The notes: generated by a model not told the origin, from the sequence alone. A stretch of 64,000 nt of DNA from Streptomyces iranensis (GCF_017874715.1 NZ_JAGGLR010000022.1:186001-250000), one strand, 5' to 3'. Counted from the first letter of the stretch, positions 7,521 to 16,488 are shown. A program made the numbers and translations.

Positions 7521-8989
7521 GGTGCGGAACCCTCCTTTCGGGGCGGGACGGGTGAGGAGTAGCGGGCGCGGAAGTCGTCCTCCAGTTCTTCCAGCGAGCG
7601 GCCCTTGGTCTCGGGCACACAGGTCGCGATGAAGAGGAGGGCCAGCACACCGAAGGCGGCGAAGGCGAAGAAGGTGTTCGAGATCCCCATGGCCTTCACG
7701 ATGGGCGGGAAGCCGAGGGCCACCAGGGCGTTCGCCATCCACAGCACGAAGATGCTGATGCCGATGGCCAGGCTGCGGATCTTCAGCGGGAACATCTCGG
7801 AGAGGATCAGCCAGACCAGCGGACCGATGGTGGCCTGCATGGAGAAGACGAAGAGCACGACGAACACGAGGATGAACCACGCCTTCGCGGTGCCCTCGGG
7901 CATCAGCAGCGCGGAGAGACCGACGAGCAGGTGGAACGTCGTGGTCAGGGCGAACCCGCCGAGCAGCATGGTGCGCCGCTCGAGCTTGTTGATGACCGAG
8001 ACGCCCACCGCGATGCCGATGACGCTGAAGGCGCCGTTGAGAGTGTTCGCGATGATGGCGGAGTCGCCCGAGAACCCGGCGTCGCCGAGCAGCTGCGTAC
8101 CGTAGTACATGACGGAGTTGATGCCGGTGAACTGCTGACAGAATCCGAGCCCCGCCCCGATCAGGATGAGCACCCGCACCCATCGCACCCCGAGATCCAC
8201 CCGGCCCGCGGTCTTGGCGACCCGCTCCTCCTCGGCGAGGCGGTGGACCTCCGCCATCTCGGCGCGGGCCCGCTCGGGGGTGCGGACCTGGGACAGGACC
8301 GCGAGTGCCTCGTCGTCACGGCCCTGGGAGACCAGCCAGCGCGGGCTCTCCGGCAGCCGCAGCATGCCGATGAACAGCCCGATCGCCGGAAGGAGGGCGA
8401 CGAGCAGCATGAGCCGCCAGATGCCGTCCGTCTCGCCCCAGAGGTTGAAGATGACGGCGTTGATGACGAACGCGGCGAACTGGCCGGTCACGATCATCAC
8501 CTCATTGCGGGTGACGATGGAACCGCGGCGCTCGGCCGGGGCGATCTCGGCCAGGTAGACCGGGACCGTCGCCGAGGCCCCGCCCACGGCGAGGCCGAGG
8601 ATGAAGCGGAAGAGGGCGAGCACCTGCCAGCTCGGCGACAGCACACAGCCCAGAGTGCCGAGCATGAACACCAAGGCCAGCAGCAGGATGTTGTGGCGGC
8701 GGCCGTGCCGGTCGGACAGCATTCCGCCGATCATGGCGCCGAAGGCGGCCCCGAAGATGAGGTTGCTGACGACGATTCCCTCGGTGAGCGCGGTCAGACC
8801 GAGGTCGTCGGTGAGGGGATCGAGGGCGCCGTTGACGACGCCGGTGTCATAGCCGAACAGCAGCCCGCCGAAGGTCACGATGACCGCGACCAGGCCGAGC
8901 CGTCGTGAATGGGGACCCTTGGTGTCCGGCGGCAGTTCGGGGTCTTGGTGTGTGATGTCTGAGTCCTCGGAGTCGAGTCGGGTTTTCAT
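7517..8989 (-). CDS. Sugar porter family MFS symporter
   Basis: Twelve-helix sugar:proton symporter of the SP family (MFS), 490 aa. Diagnostic motifs are GYDTGVVNGAL in helix 1, DRHGRRHNIL in the 2-3 loop, PESPRWLVSQGR before the central loop, QQFTGINSVMYY in helix 7 and the C-terminal PETKGRSLEELE. The exact sugar cannot be read from sequence; xylose, glucose and inositol carriers all share these motifs. It is transcribed divergently from a LacI regulator 217 bp away and is co-transcribed with the downstream Usp gene, so it is a likely target of that regulator. Confidence 0.9.
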   Translation of the reverse strand: MKTRLDSEDSDITHQDPELPPDTKGPHSRRLGLVAVIVTFGGLLFGYDTGVVNGALDPLTDDLGLTALTEGIVVSNLIFGAAFGAMIGGMLSDRHGRRHNILLLALVFMLGTLGCVLSPSWQVLALFRFILGLAVGGASATVPVYLAEIAPAERRGSIVTRNEVMIVTGQFAAFVINAVIFNLWGETDGIWRLMLLVALLPAIGLFIGMLRLPESPRWLVSQGRDDEALAVLSQVRTPERARAEMAEVHRLAEEERVAKTAGRVDLGVRWVRVLILIGAGLGFCQQFTGINSVMYYGTQLLGDAGFSGDSAIIANTLNGAFSVIGIAVGVSVINKLERRTMLLGGFALTTTFHLLVGLSALLMPEGTAKAWFILVFVVLFVFSMQATIGPLVWLILSEMFPLKIRSLAIGISIFVLWMANALVALGFPPIVKAMGISNTFFAFAAFGVLALLFIATCVPETKGRSLEELEDDFRARYSSPVPPRKEGSAP

Positions 8990-9131
8990 CGTCGTGTCTC
9001 CTCGTGGAGGCAGCGGAGGTCATGGTCGCGCCCCGACAAGTCCGGTTGTTTCCCGATGTCGAGTGAGTGGCCGCCCGGCCGGCCACGATCGTGCGGCGGC
9101 GGAGAGGCCTTTGTCTTTTTGTCAGTACAAC

Positions 9132-9156
9132 TAGTACGTACAAGTGGCACGTACTA
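9132..9156. promoter_or_regulatory. Inverted repeat TAGTACGT-N9-ACGTACTA
   Basis: Perfect 8-bp inverted repeat centred at 9144 in the divergent promoter region between the sugar symporter and the LacI gene. Its size and place fit an operator controlling one or both genes. It also argues against a GTG start at 9144 for the regulator, because the operator would then overlap the coding region. Confidence 0.5.
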
Positions 9157-9174
9157 TGGGGGCGGCGTGTGACG

Positions 9175-9188
9175 CATGTCAAGACATG
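9175..9188. promoter_or_regulatory. Inverted repeat CATGTC-AA-GACATG in the leader
   Basis: Perfect 6-bp palindrome with a 2-nt spacer, 8 nt upstream of the AGGAGG ribosome site of the LacI gene at 9207. This may be an autoregulatory operator. Short palindromes occur by chance, so confidence is modest. Confidence 0.35.
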
Positions 9189-9206
9189 AAGCGCGAGGAG
9201 GCAGGG

Positions 9207-10289
9207 ATGGGGGATCCAGGGGGCGCCGGCCGATCGGCCGAGCGGGGAACCCCGGTGGGGCGTCCCAAGCGTCCCACCATGTCCGATATCGCCGCGCGCG
9301 TCGGTGTCTCGCAGGCCCTGGTGTCACTGGTGTTCCGCAACCAGCCCGGTGCCAGTTCCGATACGCGCCGACGCGTGTTCCAGGCGGCCGAGGAACTGGG
9401 CTATCGTCCCGACACCGCCGCCCAGCTTCTGCGCCGCACGCGGAGTCGGCAGTTGGGCGTGCTGTTCACCATGCGTCAGCCGCACGACGTGGGCATCGTC
9501 GAGGCCCTGTACCCCGCCGCCCGGGAGCACGGCTACACCCTCGTGCTCAACGCCATGGTCGACACCCGCGACGAGCGTCAGGCGATGGACGAGCTGCTCG
9601 GACTGCGCTGTGAAGCCATCATCACCATCGGCACCACGTTCGAGCGGCACCATCTGGCCACGGAGGTCGGCGGGCCCTCCATCGTGGAGATCAACCCGCT
9701 GACGCGAGCCGCCGGTACGGACGTCGTCCGGACCGCCGAGCGGAACGGGATGCGCCAAGCCGTCGACCATCTCGTCGCACAGGGGCACCGCGCCATCGCG
9801 CACATAGACGGCGGCGCCATGCCCGGTGCCGAGGAGAGACGGCGCGGATACCGCGCCGCCATGCGCCACCACGGACTGGCCGACCACATCCGGGTCCACC
9901 CCGGCGACTACACCGAGGAATCCGGAGCCCGGGTGGCCCGGGACCTGCTCGCCCGGCCCGAGCTGCCCACAGCCGTCATCGCCGGGAACGACCGCTGTGC
10001 GCACGGTCTGCTGGGCACGTTCCTGCGTGCGGGCGTCAGCGTCCCCGATGACGTGTCCATCGTGGGCTACGACGACAGCCAACTCGCCCGGCTGTCCTTC
10101 ATCGACCTCACCTCCGTACGTCAGGACGCCGCCGAGGCGGCCGAGGTCGCCGTCCGGGCGGCCGCCGAACGACTCGACGGCGGGCGCACCGCCGACCGGG
10201 ACATCGTCCTCGACCCCACCCTCGTGGTCCGGGGGAGCACCGGCCCGGCCCGCACCCGGTCAATGCCCGACGGCGACCTTCTCCGGTGA
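9207..10289 (+). CDS. LacI-family transcriptional regulator (copy 3, divergent)
   Basis: LacI-type regulator, 360 aa from ATG 9207, chosen for AGGAGG at 9196-9201. A Gly/Arg-rich lead is followed by the helix-turn-helix MSDIAARVGVSQALVSLVFR and a periplasmic-binding-like effector domain (HRAIAHIDGGAMPGAEERRRGY, TAVIAGNDRCAHGLL, DDVSIVGYDDSQLARLSFIDLTSVRQD). The VSLVFR recognition helix differs from the usual VSNVIN/VSRVLN, so its operator is probably unusual. It faces the sugar symporter across a region with two inverted repeats. Its last 30 nt overlap the convergent monooxygenase gene. Confidence 0.88.
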   Translation: MGDPGGAGRSAERGTPVGRPKRPTMSDIAARVGVSQALVSLVFRNQPGASSDTRRRVFQAAEELGYRPDTAAQLLRRTRSRQLGVLFTMRQPHDVGIVEALYPAAREHGYTLVLNAMVDTRDERQAMDELLGLRCEAIITIGTTFERHHLATEVGGPSIVEINPLTRAAGTDVVRTAERNGMRQAVDHLVAQGHRAIAHIDGGAMPGAEERRRGYRAAMRHHGLADHIRVHPGDYTEESGARVARDLLARPELPTAVIAGNDRCAHGLLGTFLRAGVSVPDDVSIVGYDDSQLARLSFIDLTSVRQDAAEAAEVAVRAAAERLDGGRTADRDIVLDPTLVVRGSTGPARTRSMPDGDLLR

Positions 10290-11366
10290 CCACTGGCTGT
10301 CGTAAGGGGCACCCAGCAGCTCCTGGATCTCCCGTACGGCGGCCCGCCCCGCCCGGTTGGCGCCGACCGTACTGGCCGAGGGCCCGTAGCCGACCAGATG
10401 CACCCGTGGATCCCGCACCGCCCGGGTCCCCTCGACGGCGATCCCGCCACCCTGTTCGCGCAGCCTCAGCGGGGCCAGATGGTCGATCGCGGCACGGAAA
10501 CCGGTGGCCCAGAGGATCGTGTCCGCCTCCACATGGCGCCCATCCGCCCAGGCCACCCCGTCCGGGGTGATCCGCTCGAACATCGGCAGCCGGTCGAGAA
10601 CACCCTTCTCCCGGGCCCGTTCCATCGCCTCCGTCATGGGCAGCCCGGTCACGGACACCACGCTCTGCGGCGGCAACCCCCGCCGCACCCGCTCCTCCAC
10701 CAGCGCGACGGCGGCGCGGCCCTGGTCCTGGCCGAACGGCCCGGTGCGGAAAACCGGTGGGCGGCGGGTGACCCAGGTCGTCTCCGCCGCCACCTCGGCG
10801 ACCTCCAGCAGATGCTGCACCCCGGAGGTACCGCCCCCGACGACGATCACCCGCCGCCCGGCGAACGCCCCGGGCCCCGGGTACCGCGCGGTGTGCAGCT
10901 GGCGGCCCCGGAAGGTCTCCTGCCCCGGGTAGCGCGGCCAGAAGGGCCGGTCCCAGGTCCCGGTCGCGTTGATCAGCACCCGCGCGGCCCAGGTCCCGGC
11001 CGAGGTCTCGACCAGCAGTCGGCCGTCGTCCCCGTCCCGTACGGCGGTGACATGCACCGGCCGGACCACCCGCAGATCGAAGGCGCGCTCATAGCGTGCG
11101 AAGTAGGCCGGGATCACCTCGGACGAGGGACGCGCGGGATCCGCGTCGTCGCTGGTCAGCCGCATGCCGGGCAGGTCGTACATCCCGTGCACCTTGCCGT
11201 ACGTCAGCGACGGCCACCGGAACTGCCACGCCCCGCCGGGCGCGGGCGCGTGGTCGAGCACCACGAAGCCGGTACCGGGCTGGTACCCGGCCCGCCTCAG
11301 GTGATAGGCCCCGGACAACCCCGCCTGCCCGGCACCGATGACCACGACGTCCACGCTGTTGTTCAT
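10260..11366 (-). CDS. FAD/NADPH-dependent flavin monooxygenase-like oxidoreductase
   Basis: Two-dinucleotide-fold flavoprotein, 368 aa, starting MNNSVDVVVIGAGQAG (FAD site GxGxxG near residues 11-16). A second Rossmann motif, VIVVGGGTSG, binds NAD(P)H. Between them lies FRGRQLHTARY, the FxGxxxHxxxY/W signature of class B flavin monooxygenases, and ILWATGFR is the late ATG motif. The substrate is unknown; close relatives include N- and S-oxygenases and ArsO-type proteins. The gene is convergent with the LacI regulator and adjoins a small conserved ORF on the same strand. Confidence 0.8.
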   Translation of the reverse strand: MNNSVDVVVIGAGQAGLSGAYHLRRAGYQPGTGFVVLDHAPAPGGAWQFRWPSLTYGKVHGMYDLPGMRLTSDDADPARPSSEVIPAYFARYERAFDLRVVRPVHVTAVRDGDDGRLLVETSAGTWAARVLINATGTWDRPFWPRYPGQETFRGRQLHTARYPGPGAFAGRRVIVVGGGTSGVQHLLEVAEVAAETTWVTRRPPVFRTGPFGQDQGRAAVALVEERVRRGLPPQSVVSVTGLPMTEAMERAREKGVLDRLPMFERITPDGVAWADGRHVEADTILWATGFRAAIDHLAPLRLREQGGGIAVEGTRAVRDPRVHLVGYGPSASTVGANRAGRAAVREIQELLGAPYDSQWSPEKVAVGH

Positions 11367-11373
11367 GTTTCTA

Positions 11374-11577
11374 CTAACTCTGCTCGGTCGCGGTCTCTTC
11401 CCGGTCCTCCAGCCGCCGCCCCCGGCTCTCCGCCACCCGTAGCGCGTCATGCAGCGCCTCGGCGAGCCGATGCCCCACGAACCGCAGCTCACGGGCGTTC
11501 GCGTGGTGGTCCCGGAGCAGCGGCCGCGCATGCCCGAGAAGGTCGGCCCCGGTCCGTAGCTGTACGGCTTCCACCAC
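11374..11577 (-). CDS. Small hypothetical protein next to XRE/DUF397
   Basis: A 67-residue frame with a GTG start, reading VQLRTGADLLGHARPLLRDHHANARELRFVGHRLAEALHDALRVAESRGRRLEDREE. It is rich in His, Arg and Leu with helical heptads and has no signal or membrane segment. I do not assign a function. Its divergent position 35 nt from the XRE regulator, and the compact amphipathic character of the protein, suggest a real gene that travels with XRE/DUF397 pairs in streptomycetes. Confidence 0.5.
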   Translation of the reverse strand: MVEAVQLRTGADLLGHARPLLRDHHANARELRFVGHRLAEALHDALRVAESRGRRLEDREETATEQS

Positions 11578-11612
11578 GGCATGGCAGGCTCAACCCACCG
11601 GGAGGCATACTC

Positions 11613-12476
11613 GTGGCAGCACCAACAGGACCCACGGTCCGTCGCATGCAACTCGGCTGGGAGCTCAAGCGGTTGAGGGACAAGGCCGGATTCACCCTGA
11701 CGGAGGCGGTGGACGGGTTGACGTTCTCCCCGTCGAAGCTCCATCGCGTGGAGAACGGGCTGACCGGCCTCAAGACCACCGCGGAGCTGCGGACTCTGCT
11801 GGACCGCTACGGAGTCGAGGAGGAGGACGACGTTGTTTTCCTGGTCGAGATCCACCGGGACTCGCTCAACCGGGGCTGGTGGTCGCTCTATCGCAGTGTC
11901 CTGCCGTCCGGCATGGGGATGTACATCGGGCTGGAGAGCGGTGCTCGGAGCATCCGGGCTTGGCAACCGAATGTGGTCCTAGGGTTGTTGCAGTCCGAGC
12001 GATACGCCCGTGAGTTGTTTCAGGCGGCGAAGTCCATTGAGGAGACGACGACTGAGTTCGTCGAGCGACACATCCAGATCCGTATGGAACGTAAGCGGGC
12101 CCTGACTCGTAGGGAGGGCCCGCTGGAGCTGTGGGCCATCCAGGACGAAGCCTCGCTGCGCCGGGTGGTCGGGAGCCCGGACGTGATGCGCGAGCAGTAC
12201 GAGGAGATCATCAGGGTCGCTCAACTCGACAACGTGACGGTGCAGATCCTCCCGATGTCCACGCCCACCTACCGTCCAGGTTCCAACTTCACCCTCCTGG
12301 AGTTCGGTTCACCGTTGCCGACGGTTGTGCAATCTGACGTCGCCGATGGGTCCGACATCAGTGACAAAGACACCACGATCTGGTCCTTCTCTCGCAGGTT
12401 CGAGGGCTTGCGCGCAGCGGCTCTCGCCCCTGGTGAGACTCCAGCATTCCTGCAACGACTAGCACGAGAGGTCTGA
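11613..12476 (+). CDS. XRE-family regulator with DUF5753-type C-terminus
   Basis: Protein of 287 aa with an N-terminal helix-turn-helix (MQLGWELKRLRDKAGFTLTEAVDGLTFSPSKLHRVENGLTG). Behind it is the DUF5753 domain common in Streptomyces (WQPNVVLGLLQSERYARELF, RMERKRAL, LWAIQDEASLRRVVGSPDVMREQ). The GTG start at 11613 has GGAGG 7 nt upstream. It is followed after 1 nt by a DUF397 gene. Such XRE/DUF397 pairs (BldB/WhiJ-like, also described as Scr1-type toxin-antitoxin-like) affect development in streptomycetes. That is family knowledge; its role here is unknown. Confidence 0.88.
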   Translation: MAAPTGPTVRRMQLGWELKRLRDKAGFTLTEAVDGLTFSPSKLHRVENGLTGLKTTAELRTLLDRYGVEEEDDVVFLVEIHRDSLNRGWWSLYRSVLPSGMGMYIGLESGARSIRAWQPNVVLGLLQSERYARELFQAAKSIEETTTEFVERHIQIRMERKRALTRREGPLELWAIQDEASLRRVVGSPDVMREQYEEIIRVAQLDNVTVQILPMSTPTYRPGSNFTLLEFGSPLPTVVQSDVADGSDISDKDTTIWSFSRRFEGLRAAALAPGETPAFLQRLAREV

Positions 12477-12477
12477 C

Positions 12478-12690
12478 ATGACCCACCGCATAGCGTCCGA
12501 CACCGCGCCGGAAGGCGCATGGTTCAAGTCCTCCTACAGTGAGGCGAACGGCACCGCGTGCGTGGAGATCGCGCACCTGCCCCACACCGCCCAGGTGGGC
12601 ATCCGCGACTCCAAGGACAAGAGCGGCCCTGCCCTGGTCGTCCCGGCCGGGGCCTGGGCCGAGTTCGTCGCCGCGGTGTGCGAGGTCTGA
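12478..12690 (+). CDS. DUF397 domain protein
   Basis: Acidic 70-residue protein with the DUF397 signatures WFKSSYSEANGTACVEIA and VGIRDSKDKSGPALVVPAGAWAEFVAAV. It is the small partner usually encoded right after an XRE regulator of the type upstream (1-nt spacing), where it is thought to bind or modulate the regulator. Confidence 0.92.
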   Translation: MTHRIASDTAPEGAWFKSSYSEANGTACVEIAHLPHTAQVGIRDSKDKSGPALVVPAGAWAEFVAAVCEV

Positions 12691-13083
12691 CGGCGCTGGG
12701 GACGGGCGACCAGGCGCGGGCATCGTCTCGCGCCTTCGGCGCATATGAGCAGCGGCGGCGGGGGGCGGGGGCACGGCGCCGTCGCCGTCCGCCGGGCCAA
12801 TGGAGCAGCCCCTCCCACGTACCCCCTCAGAAAACCCTTGATCTGCCGCAACTAATCTGTCAAACGCTTTCCAGGGGTACCCCCGCAGTCCGGACCGGCC
12901 CTCAACATGGGCCGACGGTGGCCGCCACCGGGCCCTGCCCCCACCGGCCAGGTGGTCGGCGACGGAGCCCGGCCAGGGCACCCCCGGCCCCATGCTCAAA
13001 GGCGCCGAAGGCGCGAACGGCGCCGCACCGACGCCCGAAAACCGTTCGCGGAACGCACCGGCCCCCAACTACGGTGCTGCGCC
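12691..13083. other. Intergenic, hairpin and G+C-rich filler
   Basis: 393 bp without a convincing gene. A short stem GCGCC-TTC-GGCGC at 12730-12742, 40 nt after the DUF397 stop, is a plausible terminator-like hairpin. The rest is proline/arginine-biased G+C-rich sequence open in several frames, with no ribosome site leading into a conserved protein. Confidence 0.5.
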
Positions 13084-13707
13084 GTGGACATTGACGACCC
13101 CAAGGACGTGGTCAGGCGCGGGTACGACGCGCTCTCCCGCCATTACGAGCAGTCCTACGCCACCGAGACCAAGTACCAGCCCTGGCTCCGCGCCCTCCAA
13201 CAGCGCATCCCGGCCGCCGCCGCCACCGTGCTGGACCTGGGGTGCGGGAGTGGCGTACCAGTGGCCCGCACCCTGGCCTCGGCCGGGCACCGGGTGACCG
13301 GTGTCGACATCAGCGAGGTACACATCAGCCGGGCGCGGCAGCTCGTGCCCGAGGCCGAGTTCCGCCAGGCCGATGCCACGGCCGTGGAGTTTCCGGCGGC
13401 CTCCTTCGACGCCGTGGTCTCCCTCTATGCCCTGATCCACATCCCCCTGGACGAACAACCTCCCCTCCTCGCCAGGATCGCCACCTGGCTCCGGCCCGGC
13501 GGCTGGTTCCTGGCCACCACCGGGCACACCGCCTGGACCGGCAGCGACGACAACTGGCTCGGCGGTGGCGCCACCATGTGGTGGAGCCACGCCGACGCCG
13601 CGACCTACCGGACGTGGCTCACCCAGGCCGGACTGACCGTCGAGGGAGAGGAGTTCGCCCCCGAGGGCGACGGCGGCCACGCCCTGTTCTGGGCGCGGCG
13701 ACCGTGA
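13084..13707 (+). CDS. Class I SAM-dependent methyltransferase
   Basis: Cytoplasmic methyltransferase of 207 aa (Methyltransf_11/25 type). Motif I, VLDLGCGSGVP, lies at residues 49-58. The acidic end of strand 2 is VTGVDISEVHI, motif II/III is FRQADATAVEFPAASFDAVVSLYALIHIP, and LRPGGWFLATTGH follows. The start is taken at GTG 13084 because sequence upstream is not conserved in character. The substrate is unknown. It stands alone and is convergent with a secreted hydrolase. Confidence 0.8.
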   Translation: MDIDDPKDVVRRGYDALSRHYEQSYATETKYQPWLRALQQRIPAAAATVLDLGCGSGVPVARTLASAGHRVTGVDISEVHISRARQLVPEAEFRQADATAVEFPAASFDAVVSLYALIHIPLDEQPPLLARIATWLRPGGWFLATTGHTAWTGSDDNWLGGGATMWWSHADAATYRTWLTQAGLTVEGEEFAPEGDGGHALFWARRP

Positions 13708-13726
13708 CGTGCCTCGGGACCTCGTC

Positions 13727-14866
13727 TCAGCCGAGGGGCCCGTCCTCACGCCCGGCAGCCTCATCCGACTTCTGCCAGGCGCAACTGCCGAGCGTGGCCC
13801 GGCCCTTCTCGACCAGCGGGTCGGCGATCCGGGCAGGTGGCATCGTGCTGTGGCCCCGGTAGCAGATGACCGTGCGGTCCGTGTGTCCGGCGAGGTCCAC
13901 GAGGATCTGGTCCCAGTGCCGGTACTGCACATCGTGTCCCGTGTCGGCGTAGCTGCGCACGGCCGGCTTGCCGGGCAGGTGCTGCTTCCAGGTGTCGATC
14001 GTGCTGGGCGGCACGGTGGTGTCCTTCTTCCCGCTGTAGATGGTGACGGGGGCCGTCAGCTTTGACAGATCGGGGCCGGGCCGCTGGCAGTAGAGCTTCT
14101 GCTCATGCACCTGAGCCGCGGGGTCTGCCTTCTGGCCGCGCTGGTTGTAGGTGCGGGCGCCGTCCTCGAAGGCGGTGTCGGCGAAGCCGGGGATGCGCTT
14201 GGTCGGGCTGTCGTCCGGGAGCGCCCACCAGACCCGGGGGTCGGCGATCTGCTTCTCCAGGGACTTGCCCAGCTCCTCGTCGGACATCGAGCAGTACGGA
14301 GGCCGGGTGCCGTACGGCGGCAGGGCGGCGGCCAGGTGCAGCGACGACACGCGGTCGGGGGCCAGGGACGCCAGTTCGGCGGCGTACGGACCGCCGCCCG
14401 AGATGGCGATCACACTGACCTTGCGCACCCCGATACGGTCCAGCACCTGCAGCGCGTCCTTGGCGAAGTCGGCCCTCCCCAGGCTCTTGTCGAGCTCGGT
14501 GTCGCCGAAGCCGTTGCGCTCGACCGATATCAGCCGCAGCCCGAGGGACTCCCGGGTGCTGCGCAGGAAGTCCGTCATGTGCGCCACCCGGGCGCTGGTG
14601 CCCGTGCCGCCGATGTAGAGCACCGGCTTGCCGTCCCGGGGGCCGTCGTCGATGTAGTGGGCGGTGCGGCCCGAGTCCAGTTTCAGCGCCCGGACCTCGG
14701 GGCCGAGCGAGTCGAAGTCGTCCTGGATGTGGGCCCGGTGGACATCGGTGGCATGCGGCTCGCGTGGCGCGGTGGCCGTGGCGGTGGCGCTCACGACCCC
14801 GGAGCCGGTGAGCAGGACGGTGGCGACGGCGGTGGCGGCGATCCCGGTGACGAGGGCTCTGGGCAC
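13727..14866 (-). CDS. Secreted alpha/beta hydrolase
   Basis: Exported alpha/beta-fold hydrolase of 379 aa. The signal peptide is residues 1-27 (PRALVTGIAATAVATVLLTG, then VVSATA). The nucleophile elbow is AISGGGPYA (Ser near 156), an acid lies after TIYSGKKD and the His is in DTGHD, giving a plausible triad. YIGGTGTSARVAHMTDF carries the oxyanion-hole region. A Cys pair in the lid (PPYCSMSDEEL, KLYCQRPG) suits an extracellular protein. The start is GTG 14866 behind AGGAGAG. Substrate unknown; peptidase-like and lipase-like relatives exist. Confidence 0.75.
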   Translation of the reverse strand: MPRALVTGIAATAVATVLLTGSGVVSATATATAPREPHATDVHRAHIQDDFDSLGPEVRALKLDSGRTAHYIDDGPRDGKPVLYIGGTGTSARVAHMTDFLRSTRESLGLRLISVERNGFGDTELDKSLGRADFAKDALQVLDRIGVRKVSVIAISGGGPYAAELASLAPDRVSSLHLAAALPPYGTRPPYCSMSDEELGKSLEKQIADPRVWWALPDDSPTKRIPGFADTAFEDGARTYNQRGQKADPAAQVHEQKLYCQRPGPDLSKLTAPVTIYSGKKDTTVPPSTIDTWKQHLPGKPAVRSYADTGHDVQYRHWDQILVDLAGHTDRTVICYRGHSTMPPARIADPLVEKGRATLGSCAWQKSDEAAGREDGPLG

Positions 14867-15344
14867 GTGTCTCTCCTGGCCGTAGGGGGAGGGCGGCGTT
14901 GATCGGGTCGAACGAACGGCCACCTACCCCCTCCGATCCGGAAGACACCAGGCGGGAGCGCCGCCGTTTGGCGTTACAAGCCTGTCGCGCCAATAATCGG
15001 GGATAACCAGCCTGGGTATTGGTGACGACTATTTTCGGACGGTCCGGCGCCGGATCCGGTGGCTCAGCCGCGAAATTCAGCCGAATGCACTTCCCGAAGC
15101 AACCATCGCTATGGTCGCGAACATGTCAATTTCCCGCCGCGTCTGCCCCATGGGTCCATCGCTAGGCGTCCGGGCGGGTGTGACATGGAGCGCTTGTTCG
15201 GGTTGCATCCGAGCGCTTTTACATTGCTTTAACCGTGCTATGTTCGGACTTTATTCGTTCATGGTGCATTCTATTCCTAGGGAATTCCGGGTTTTCGGGG
15301 CTGGCATGCTGGTCCCGAAAAGCCCCCCCAGGAAAGGTTGAAGA
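14867..15344. other. A+T-richer promoter region before the PRMT-like gene
   Basis: 478 bp without a gene. From about 15190 the sequence drops clearly in G+C compared with its surroundings. It includes TTTACA (15218-15223) and TATGTT (15239-15244) with a 15-nt gap, a possible but non-ideal sigma-70-type promoter, then a long T/A-rich leader to the AGGAAAGG ribosome site before 15345. No operator is obvious. Confidence 0.4.
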
Positions 15345-16475
15345 ATGCAGTATTCCTTCATCGCGGAGTTAGCCGCGCCGGGGCGCAAGGTGCCGGTGCG
15401 GGCATGTGATCCCGAGTCGAACCCGGTGTGGCTGTTCGCCTCGATCGGCGAGTACCCGGTGTACGACGACGTCGCGTACGAAGTGATGATCAAGGACGAG
15501 CGCCGGATGAACCGGTATGTCGAGGCCGTCCGGCGCTACGCCCCCGGCCGGACGGTGCTCGACATCGGCACGGGGAAGGACGCGGTGTGGGCGCTGGCCG
15601 CCGCCCGCGCCGGGGCGCGGCATGTGTGGGCGGTGGAGGTCATCCCCAAGTCGGCGCGGATCGCCAGGGAGACCATCGAGGAGGCGGGCTTCGCCGACCG
15701 GATCACGGTCGTCGAGGGACTCTCCACCGAGATCGAGCTCCCCGAACCGGTGGACATGTGTGTCTCGGAGATCATCGGCACGCTCGGCGGCTCCGAGGGT
15801 GCGGGCTCGGTGCTGCGGGACGCGCGGAAGCGGCTGGTGAGGCCCGGCGGGGTGTTCATCCCGCACCGCAGCGTCACCACCGCCGTCGCCCTGGACCTGG
15901 GCAGCGCGGGGCGCGGTGAGCCGCTCGGCTTTCCGCCGTTCGTCTTCCGTTATGTGGAGGAGGTGTTCGCCTCGGTGGGCCGCCCCTTCGATCTGCGGGT
16001 GGTCCTGGAGGGGCTGCAGGACAATCCGAAGGTGCGGGAGCGGTCGTATCTGTCGGGCCCGGTCGAGGTGGAGCCGCTGGAGTTCAACGGCGACCTGGAC
16101 CCGGAGGGCACCGACGGCGCCATGCTGACGTTCACCGGAGAGGGCAACTTCTCCGGGCTCGCGCTGGGCATGCGGCTGTGGGTGGCCGAGGACGACGAGC
16201 CCATCGACTCGCTGGTGCAGTCGAGCAGTTGGACCCCGGTCTACGCGCCGCTGGCGGAGGAGGGCCTGCCGGTGCGGCCGGGCGACCGGTTCGAGTTCGA
16301 CTTCACCACGACGCTGAGCGACGACGGCGTACACCCCGACTACGCGCTCACCGGCGAGCTGCACCGGGCCGACGGCCCGGCGGTGCCACTGAGCTGGAGC
16401 TCGACCCACCACGGGGACGGCTTCCGCGCGACCCCCTTCTACCGCTCGCTGTTCCCGGGGCCCGGAGGGCCCTGA
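15345..16475 (+). CDS. PRMT-like SAM-dependent methyltransferase
   Basis: Protein of 376 aa with a methyltransferase core like protein arginine methyltransferases followed by a beta-barrel-like half. Motif I is VLDIGTGKDAVWALAAARAG (71-90), post-I is HVWAVEVI, and the double-E-loop region reads VDMCVSEIIGTLGGSEGA, with one acidic residue of the usual SExMGxxLxxE pair displaced. Residues 190-376 (DLRVVLEGLQDN to YRSLFPGP) match the C-terminal barrel arrangement. Bacterial members are poorly characterised and some act in peptide antibiotic clusters. Here the gene is single, with an AGGAAAGG ribosome site and a distinctive A+T-rich leader. Confidence 0.7.
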   Translation: MQYSFIAELAAPGRKVPVRACDPESNPVWLFASIGEYPVYDDVAYEVMIKDERRMNRYVEAVRRYAPGRTVLDIGTGKDAVWALAAARAGARHVWAVEVIPKSARIARETIEEAGFADRITVVEGLSTEIELPEPVDMCVSEIIGTLGGSEGAGSVLRDARKRLVRPGGVFIPHRSVTTAVALDLGSAGRGEPLGFPPFVFRYVEEVFASVGRPFDLRVVLEGLQDNPKVRERSYLSGPVEVEPLEFNGDLDPEGTDGAMLTFTGEGNFSGLALGMRLWVAEDDEPIDSLVQSSSWTPVYAPLAEEGLPVRPGDRFEFDFTTTLSDDGVHPDYALTGELHRADGPAVPLSWSSTHHGDGFRATPFYRSLFPGPGGP

Positions 16476-16488
16476 GCCCGCGCCATAG

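Noticed and set aside
9144..9206. Upstream GTG start for the third LacI gene
   Set aside because: It has no ribosome site, would overlap the TAGTACGT/ACGTACTA palindrome and adds residues unlike the family. ATG 9207 has AGGAGG 5 nt upstream.
12691..13083. Extending the methyltransferase gene upstream to 12907
   Set aside because: The added 59 residues are Pro/Arg/Gly-rich without family similarity, and the methyltransferase fold is complete from GTG 13084.
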